A stretch of 64,000 nt of DNA. Source: Hydractinia symbiolongicarpus. Lineage: Eukaryota > Cnidaria > Hydrozoa > Anthoathecata > Hydractiniidae. The DNA is taken from positions 31,119,501-31,183,500 of the forward strand of contig NC_079880.1 of NCBI RefSeq assembly GCF_029227915.1. Reading direction: 5' to 3'. Made by a program: the position numbers and the translations under genes. Shown here one piece after another: positions 52,315-64,000 of this stretch. The number at the start of each line of letters is the position of its first letter. Within the stretch, counting starts at the first letter, position 1. The notes below the pieces were generated by a model. That model was not told the DNA's origin, ran no database searches, and saw only the letters and a list, made by a program, of their open reading frames with translations.

Positions 52315-53990
52315 TATTATTGTTATTATTAATTTATTTATAGTTGACAAATTTACAAGAAAATGTAGCTCTGAGGCTAATTAAAGTCAACTTTAAAAAC
52401 ATTAAAAACAGTAAATAACTGAATATAAAAAATCTATAAGGAATACCGTATATACCATTTTTTTTTTAAGTATTTTAAATAATATAAATAATATGTCAAA
52501 AATATGTCAAGGCTATGTAGTGGTGGTTCCAGGAACTCAGTCAAACTTCCCAGGCAGGGGTCGAAAGAAAATAATATACAACCAGATAATAAGGTTAGAA
52601 TATTCTCATATGATACCACCCCACCTAAACCGTCGCACCGCAAGACATGTTTAACTGAGTTCCCGCTCCACAACTGGCAAAGGAAGACAACGGGGAAACT
52701 AAAGAAAACCTAATTCAGGTATAAAATTTTGCATATTCTGCAAGGACAATGGTTTGGAATCCAGTTTCTTATTTTGTTTCTAAACTCAATTAAAGTACCA
52801 GCGTTCCGATACTCGTTAGGCAAAGAGTTCCAAAGCTTTAACCCAACATTAGACAGTGTTTCGATCCCATATCTCACTGAAAATATTTTGTTACTCTTGA
52901 GTTTGTCCTTCCTCAAATTATACACTGGTTCAGGAAAAATAAAAATTTCATTCAACATTTCTGGACCTGTTTTTGTTTTAGCTTTATACAGCTCAGTAAC
53001 AAGGATGCGTAAGTTCGTTTGGTGAATTGTAACTGTGCCCCTTGCGAAAACCAAATTGAAGTTTCGAAAATAATGGCTCGAAGAAGGTGTATATTTGGTC
53101 ATACATGCATCTTTCATAGATTTTTGAGATGTTCGATAGGACGCTTACAGGTCTATAGTTCGCCTTTTCAGTGCGCAGTCCTTTTTTGTGTGTGGGAGTA
53201 ATATCTGCGTTTTTCAAAGATGTTGGAAATTCAGAACTTTTTAACGATTGATTAAAATTTTCAGTAATGAATTGGCTAAAAATATCACTGTTTTCTTTGA
53301 TGATGTTAGTAGGAATATCATCTTTTTGCTGCGCCTTTTTTGGATCAAGTTTTCGAATGTATTTTTCAACATCTTCAAATGCAGTTTGTTTAAAAGAAAA
53401 TTTTGTGTTGCTTTTTGCGCTTTTTCTTATCTTTTCTACACTAGGATGAGATTTATATTTATATATTATCGAATTTATTTGATCTTTGGGTCTGTTTTCA
53501 TTACTTGAAGGTTGTATATTTGATGACTTTATGCCTAAATTTTCAACAACACTGCCAAAATAATTGTTGAATATTTCAGTAATATCTTTATCATGAGATA
53601 TTGTAGTCCCATTTTCAACTAAGGTAATATTTTCACTTGTAACTGTCTTGTTAGAGAAACATGGTTTTACTGTTTTCCAGAATAACCTATTGTCAGTTAT
53701 ATTTTTAACATTAAGGTTGTTGAAGAGTTTGTATTTACTTTTTCTTATTAGTGAAACACAAAAATTCCTTTGTTTATTGTATGCTAATTTACTCTCTGGA
53801 GTTTTATCCTTCCTATGCTTATTTAAAAGTTTTGATCTCTTCATAATTGCCTTGTTTATTTCTTTACTCATAAAAGCTGCCTGATTATGACGTACATACC
53901 TTTTCTTTCGAGGAGCATGATTATCTAAGATGCTTAAAACACTGTTTTTGAAATTTTCAAACATTTTAAAATCATCGAGATTTTTGTCAT
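52315..53990 (-). mobile_element. LINE-3 copy inside the gypsy integrase
   Basis: Minus strand. Tail of TATT/GTT-type repeats at 52315-52330, followed by AATTTATTTATAGTTGAC. The 5' junction is near 53990, where integrase coding (GKKLRKMF) becomes LINE coding without a stop. RT N-terminal motifs are present (NYRPVSVLSNISKIYE, QFGFRKGHS). The RT palm including the catalytic residues is missing through an internal deletion near 53025, and the C terminus (52710-53010) has LKLWNSLPNEY and a CPCRIC end. The UTR stem differs from the other two copies at paired positions. Confidence 0.8.
52710..53985 (-). pseudogene. LINE-3 reverse transcriptase ORF with internal deletion
   Basis: From the junction, 53985-52993 is open and carries the endonuclease-RT linker and RT motifs 0-2. 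The frame then changes at the deletion, and 53010-52710 encodes the C terminus up to TAA. The palm (YADD) lies in the deleted part, so the protein could not copy RNA. The open frame starts in the gypsy integrase (54240) and so reads as an integrase-LINE chimera of 415 codons. Confidence 0.75.
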
Positions 53991-56900
53991 CAAACATCTT
54001 CCTGAGTTTCTTTCCAATAGCGTGTGTATAAATTTTGTGTAGGATTTCCACCTCAGGATATCTGCTGTAATAGTCGATGCATACCAGTAGATTTTCGCAT
54101 GGACCGCATAAATCACATCCGAGCAGCAACCAAGGTTTTCGAGGTATTGTTATCATATCCAATGGAGTATGGGGTGTCAGGGGTTTAGTGAATTGACAGG
54201 AATGGCATGTGTTGACGAATTCCTCAGCTTCCTTGGACATGCCTGGCCACCAAACTTTGGAGCGATGTCGTTGTTTTGTGCGAAAATACTTTTGTGTTCC
54301 TCGTGTGCTAACTGAAGAACTCTGGTACGCAGCTTTTTAGGGACGACCACTCGGTCTTTGAACATGACGACATCATATTTGACAGGTGTGGTTTCTATGG
54401 AGCAGCTTGCTTGAATTTGCCTTTGAAAGAACCGGTGATGATGCAATCTTTCAATTCATTAAGTCGTTTGTCCTCTTTAGAAGCTATTTTAAATTCGGAC
54501 TTGGAGATTGCAACTGGTTGAGTGCTTTCTAGCATAGCGTAGACATAGGACTCGACTCTGCTATCGTCCTTATGGTCATGGGGTAATGGATTTGAACGTG
54601 ATAGGAAATCCGATGCGTTGTCGTCGCCTGGTTGGTATTGAACGTCAAATGAAAATGGTGTTAGGTACATCATCCATCTTTCGATACGGGGTGGTGGTTT
54701 AACATTAATGGGGAAGACGGGCACTAGCGGTTTATGGTCCGTAAAAACAGTGAACTTCATGCCGTACAGATATATCTTGAAACGATGGATTGCGAAAAAG
54801 ATTCCCAGACACTCTCTTTCGATTTGGCTATATCGATTCTCCACTGGTGTAAGTGAGCGACTCGCGTAACTAACCGGCCTCAATGTTCCATCCGGTTGCC
54901 TTTGAGATATGAGTGCGCCTAATCCCGTTGGTGATGCATCAGCTATGACGTGGGTTTCTACGTGTGGATTGAAATGTGCTAGTGTGTTTGCGGATATGAG
55001 TGGACGCTTGAGGGTGCTGAATACTACTTAATGCTCTGTTTTGCATTTCCATTCGGCATCTTTCTTGGTCAATTCTCGAAGGGGTTCTGTAATGGTAGCT
55101 AGATTTGGTATGAAGCTAGCACAATATGTGACCATTCATGAGCGTACTTCCTTTGGATTTGTTGGCTGCTTTAAGGAGTTTATAGTCTCTACTTTGACTA
55201 GGTCGGGGGATATACCATATACGTGAGTTCGTTCCTGAAGAAGTTACATTTCTTTAAGTTGATGGTGAGATTATGTTCCCTGAGGCGCTTTAATACTTCG
55301 AGCCTGTTGAACATTTCGTCTTCATCTTCAGCACCTATGATAATGCCGTCAGACACATTACACACTCTGTGCATTCCTTTTAGCACCCGCCCGATCTCGC
55401 GCTGGTAGATTTCAGTTGCGGCACTGATTCCATAGATGAGCCGTGTATAGCATAATATGCCATCTCTAGTAACAAAAGTAGTGAGATCTCTGGATTCCTC
55501 ATCTAATGTAACTTGGTGGTAGCCTTAGTTGAGGTCTAGTTGGCAGAATATCTTGCGGTTGTTGAATCCATGCCGAAATTCTTTAAAGGTGGGGATCTGG
55601 TACGGTTCCCTGATGATTGCTGTATTCGACTTGCGCATATCAACACACAGGCGTAAGTCACCAGGAGGCTTTCGGACAACTTTAAGTGGAATGACCCATG
55701 CTGGTTGTTCTCAAAGACACCCAATTGCAACAATCTCTTGATCTCTTCATCAACTTTCTGCTGTAAGAGAATTGGTAGCCTGCGAGGTGGTTGCGCAGCA
55801 GGTGTCACGGTTTCATCAATTTGTACCTTGACTTTTACGTCTTCAGTTGGCCTAGTCCTTCGATTATGTCGCAGTATTTGTCAATGAGACCTTGCAGACG
55901 ATTCTGACGTTCACCACTTGCGTCAGCGATAGCATTGATTTTTTCGTAGGGTTTTTCTTTCGGCGAGCCGAATCTCAGTAGGTTTAGGGCGATCGCAGCT
56001 TCACGGCTTAGGATAGGAACGTCTTGGGTTTCCATCACCAACACAGTGGTACGGGTGGAATATTGCCGGGACTTGAGGGTGATGTCGAAACAGCCTTTCA
56101 CATCTAATGGTTCAGGGGAATTATAGCAGAACACTTTCTTTGTATATGGTCTGAGTTGAGGTGGTGGTTGTATGGCTTTCAGTTGCGATTCACAGACTAT
56201 GGTTACGGTACTGGCACTGTCGATCAAGAATTTCACAATAATCTGGCCTATTGTGATAGGTATTAATGCTTTCTGATCACGTTTCTGGATAGCAAAGCAG
56301 TATTTATCATCTGGGCTAGAAAATGACTCTGATGCAGTTACGTATCCCACTGCCGCAGTCCTCTGGTCAGTCTCGACGTATCTGACGGTAGCTTTGGATT
56401 GGCAAACTTTAGCAAAATGACCAACAATTCCACATTTGTTGCAGGTTTTTTCTCTGGTGGCCTCGCATTTGTTTGCCATATGGTAACTGCTGCCGCAACG
56501 GTAGCATACTCGGGACATTGGTGTTTGTTGTTGGCGGCTTGGTCCGGCGTGGGCGGTAGTTGAGGGCGGACGACTGATTCCCGACTTTCGCATTTTCATT
56601 TTACCGAAGTCGAGTTTGTTCAGTTCTTCATCGTCGTCCGAGTAAGTCTTTTCGGCTGCCGGCGATTTTGCTTTCTCATATTGTTTAGCATGTCGATCGG
56701 CGATCTCAATGGCTTGGGCGATGCCAAGTAACTTGTCCAGATTGGGTTTTGGTTCCCTCAGCAATCACTTGCGTAATTTTGCCGAACGGCATTTTTCAAT
56801 GACTTGATCCACGATCTCTTCGTCCTTGTTGTGGAATTCACATGTTTTTGCTAACGAACGCAACTTAGCGACGTAAGTCTCAATGTTTTCGTCCTCTTTT

Positions 56901-57235
56901 TGGGCGCATGTACGAAACACGTGTCTTTCGAAATGTTTGTTTTGCTTGAGTTTAAAATATGCATGAAGTGGAACAAGTGCCTCATCAAAACTTTCCCCAG
57001 TGTTTAAAAGGGTGTCGAAAACTTTTTGCACGCTTTCCCCCGAGCAATGTAGTAGTAATGCTCTTTTTAGATTATGACATGTCACGCCTGCAGCAGCAAT
57101 GTATGTCTTGAAACCGTATACCCAATTTGTCCATCGAGAACCAAGGCTGTTTGGATCACCTTTCGCATTGAAACACGTGGGTGCAGAAGTTCCTAATATG
57201 TTCGCCATTTTAAACACTTGAACACTTGTAAACAC
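53991..57235 (-). pseudogene. Gypsy gag-pol
   Basis: gag from ATG 57235: capsid-like helices to an in-frame TGA at 56765-56767, then in the same frame the nucleocapsid with two zinc knuckles (CYRCGSSYHMANKC and CNKCGIVGHFAKVC, about 56510-56400) and a protease with LIDSAS (about 56230), an Asp-Ser-Ala in place of the usual Asp-Thr/Ser-Gly. A frameshift near 55835 leads to RT. The region 55808-55198 is broken by shifts and stops, and the catalytic pair reads Asp-Gly at 55345-55350. RNase H 54883-54395 is open, with TDHKPL. Integrase zinc region about 54370-54190; its core is cut at about 53990. Confidence 0.85.
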
Positions 57236-57289
57236 TTAAATAAAAAATGTATAATCAACGTAGGTATCTTTGATACTCGCAGCGCCAGT

Positions 57290-57471
57290 TGTAATATCCC
57301 TAATTAAGTATGAAAATCTTGGGAAAATCAAAATACGTGTGTACTGTAAGACGCCATCTTTCTAAAACTAACTAGGTCGCACGCGTACGCGCTATTCTAC
57401 CGAACAACGGCGGAGCATGTCGGATGTCTATGTGAGCATGTCAGATGTCTATATCTCTTCGGAATATCACA
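57290..57471 (-). repeat. Gypsy 5' LTR (182 bp)
   Basis: Matches the 3' LTR, with a tandem duplication of about 29 bases near 57415-57450. The primer-binding-site candidate adjoins at 57270-57287. Confidence 0.85.
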
Positions 57472-57479
57472 ATACGCCC

Positions 57480-58825
57480 CGTAGTTGTGGCTTAAGGTCC
57501 CTAATATCAAACTCACTGCGTTGGTAAAAACATATATTAATCATCACATAGCAATCAAGTCTACATTGCGTGCTGCCATTTAAATCCACACGTATCACAA
57601 CGTATGCCGATTTTTATTATTATTATTATCAAGTAACATTTGTAAAAAAAAATTGTTCTTACTGTAACTGTTTTAATAAAGTTAATAAACCATAGACAGG
57701 ACTAGCAGCATCACTTCATCACGTTTTGTAGAAGCTAAACGCTGGTATAAGAAGCAAAGAATTAGAAGAGAAACAACAGAAGCCTTTTTCCGTGTGACAC
57801 GAATAATTCTTTGTAAGAAAGTGACCAAGAAATTGGACTGGGGTATCGAGTCAAATTAAAATACGCTAATGTTTGTCCCTACAAGCGCTTTACTCGCATT
57901 CCGAGACTGCGCTTTATGCAAGACGGTAACAAATTCTTTTCTGAAATCTCAAAATGTTTTCTTTAATTTTGTCAAAATTGAAAATTCGCTTTTTGTCAAA
58001 ATTAAAAATTTGAACAGAGTTTCGGTACTCTTACAGGGACTAGTCGTTAGCTCATGGAATTATCATGCGAAGGAAATTCGCCGTCAAAACAAGGTGGATA
58101 GTAATATATTGCATTTGCTATTACGTATGTCCATAACACGACTGTTTTGTTGTGCACAAACAGAAAACGGGTATTAATATTATTATAGAGATACAAGTAA
58201 AAACCACAAGCTGAAATGGTAAGAGGTTATAAACACAACTACTTTGGTACAGTCGGAATGTTCAAACAACGAGATAAAAACACATTGACGTTTGAGAGTG
58301 TATATACATTTTAAGTTACATCATAATTTCTATAAAACCTCTTTTCTTTTTACAATTTAGTTGAATATTATATTATAGAATATGGTTTCCACAAATTATC
58401 TTTGGTCTTTTTGTCAAATTAGTTCGAATCAAAAACTGTCTGGTAAAAGCAATTAATTTGATATCAGTTTCGTTGCATATGGACTGTAAATTAAAATTTC
58501 GTTGTTTCATTACGGAATAAACAAAATTTGCAATAAAAAGATTACGAGATACTGCACAAGCAAAACAAGTGTCTCTAATTTTTCATTGTCAGCCGACAGA
58601 TGGGAAACCTGCCCGTCAATAGTCTGTCGGACTCACACTAAAATTAAATTCATTATTCATTAAACCATTATCAACAAGTGACACAGTGTAAGCTTGTTTA
58701 TTTCTGGTTACCATATTATCACCATTGGCACGTCTTTTACACCTAATGTACGATCGTGCAATATTCAATACATGCTACCAATGCAAACCTCCAATCTCTC
58801 TTCAGTTGCAACTTCTAAATTGCCT
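57480..58825. other. Intergenic stretch between gypsy and the cadherin gene
   Basis: Short unsupported frames only. Minus-strand AATAAA at 58831-58836 lies just after the cadherin stop, so the gene's 3' UTR probably ends in or before this stretch. Confidence 0.4.
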
Positions 58826-58843
58826 AATAATTTATTCCACTTA

Positions 58844-62715
<3,872 letters not shown>

Positions 62716-62719
62716 TGTG

Positions 62720-64000
62720 ATAGGTTGTATTTAAACTTTAAAATCTTCTCGATAATCTTTGGATTACAAACTTGTCAACGAATATTGCTCTAGTGTTTAA
62801 TAAACCTAAAAGAACATGATATTTAGTAATAACTAATCCATTTACACTTCACGTCAACCTTAATTTAACTAATCCTCAGACATGCAATTTCAAACGATAA
62901 ACAATTATATTGCTGTGATTGTACACTCATCGGAGACTCAAATCAATTTATCAACATGTTTTCAATAACCCATGTTATCTAGAGAATCAATCAGAACTTG
63001 TCATGTCAAAATAAATTCATCATGCTTGAAGCTATCTTTTACAGTTTTTCCTACATCTCATTGTGGCCACCATAATGTCACTGACTTCGAGAGGTTTCAT
63101 AATCTTTTTTAAATATAGCGATCAATGCTCTATTTTAATGACAAACTTTACGTTAAAGTGCACATTATAAGTCTTTTTTCTTCTATTCAAAGGTGTTTTA
63201 AAATACTGTGCAATTACGTCAATGCAAATTGGGAGGATACCGCTTGCCGATTTGTATGGAAATAGTTATTTTTCGTTGAATAATATCCGAAGGTATTTGT
63301 CTTTTTAGAGCATTAATATTAGAAATATTTGCTTTGTTTCTCTATTGCCTTTCATGCGACAATTCCTATTGATAAAAAATACTTCACTTCCTTCTAAAAA
63401 ATATTTTCCTGCTTCTGTGCATACCTATATATGATCTCTTGTCGATAACAACAAAAAATGCTCGCTCTTTTTGTGTTCTTTTAAAACTGCGCTTCCCTTT
63501 TCTTTCAGGGAGGTAAAAAAAATGTCTTATTATAACGCTTCTTTCGCAATCTCCGTCTTTTATGTGAACTCTGTTTAGCAATATCCCAACGCCCTTGGTT
63601 AGTAATATTAGAACAACTTCCTAACTGACAATTACAAAGACAGTGTGTTTAAAAGTAGTTGGTATTATTTTGATAGGCACTGCATTTTTTAAAAAATTCC
63701 GTTGTTTTATGCTACTGATTGTCACGAGTCAACGTATTGTCAAAAGCTAAAAACACCACTTAACCGCTCACTGTTTTTATGTTTTAAGACCTCCTAATAC
63801 CCAGGCTACTTTTAACGTTTTAAGAAATAAGTTAATGAATTCACTACACGTTATCAGAGAATTTATTTGTGAAAGTGTAATTTCATGTACGATTGGATTT
63901 TCTCTGTTAAAAAAAAAAAGTTTTTTTAATGCATTTTCTCACAGCGAAAAAGTTCATGAAACAGTAAAATTGATTATTTCAACAGGACTTTTTTCATATC
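62720..64000. other. Upstream region of the cadherin gene
   Basis: No coding. On the minus strand a TTCTTTTAG acceptor-like string at about 62807-62815 precedes the 5' leader, so a non-coding first exon may lie further right. Nothing else is recognised. Confidence 0.35.

Larger units (their letters stand above)
48469..57471 (-). mobile_element. Ty3/gypsy LTR retrotransposon, 9.0 kb including insertions
   Basis: LTRs at 48469-48621 (3') and 57290-57471 (5'), both starting TGTAATATCCC on the plus strand and ending CACA. Minus orientation. The primer-binding-site candidate TGGCGCTGCGAG lies 2 bases inside the 5' LTR. A polypurine tract (TTGGGGGAAAGA, complement of 48622-48633) touches the 3' LTR. 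Flanking 5-mers AAACG and ATACG differ at one base. gag, protease, RT, RNase H and integrase follow in the Ty3 order. Multiple stops and two insertions make it inactive. Confidence 0.85.

Overview
The window looks like repeat-rich animal nuclear DNA: AT-rich, genes split by GT-AG introns, and almost everything outside two host genes made of transposable elements. The gene content and the mix of Polintons, LINEs, Ty3/gypsy, Helitron-like and MITE families fit an early-branching metazoan, and I favour a cnidarian (probably hydrozoan). That placement is inference; no ribosomal or mitochondrial marker is present.

Region by region. 1-8.9 kb: right part of a decayed Polinton/Maverick (Polinton 1; its left end lies outside the window) with integrase, a small membrane protein, packaging ATPase, HNH-type ORF and a protein-primed type B DNA polymerase, all carrying stops, frameshifts or deletions. 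Its integrase is split by a 5'-truncated LINE (LINE-1 copy). 8.9-14.6 kb: a fragment of a second Polinton (Polinton 2, polymerase only), itself split by a 2.4 kb LINE (LINE-2 copy). 15.6-16.5 kb: a hairpin and a degenerate gag-like ORF with a zinc knuckle. 18.8-29.3 kb (minus): a host gene for a two-RRM hnRNP A/B-D-like RNA-binding protein, with 11 coding exons, a 6.8 kb first intron full of SINE/MITE/LINE debris, and a well-supported alternative last exon. 29.5-34.2 kb: MITEs, a long hairpin and a head-to-tail array of Helitron-like units joined at CTAG|TC. 34.5-45.1 kb: a complete-ended but pseudogenised Polinton (Polinton 3) with inverted termini and a TTATG repeat at both edges. One of its genes is cut by a 2.8 kb 9-bp-TSD element (MULE-like). 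45.5-48.4 kb: transposase-like fragments. 48.5-57.5 kb (minus): a Ty3/gypsy element with both LTRs, PBS and polypurine tract, interrupted by a third LINE copy (LINE-3) and by a second element with the same terminal sequence as the MULE-like one. 58.8-62.7 kb (minus): a host gene for a small secreted cadherin with a signal peptide, four EC repeats and a C-terminal hydrophobic tail that looks like a GPI signal.

How things fit together. The host genes are intact and look functional. The mobile elements form a readable insertion order: LINEs lie inside Polintons and inside gypsy, and the MULE-like elements lie inside Polinton and gypsy. The three LINE copies share a 3' UTR stem-loop in which one copy differs at three paired positions, consistent with compensatory change. 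Several Polinton genes end at perfect short hairpins. These are the strongest signals in the window not explained by the coding annotation.
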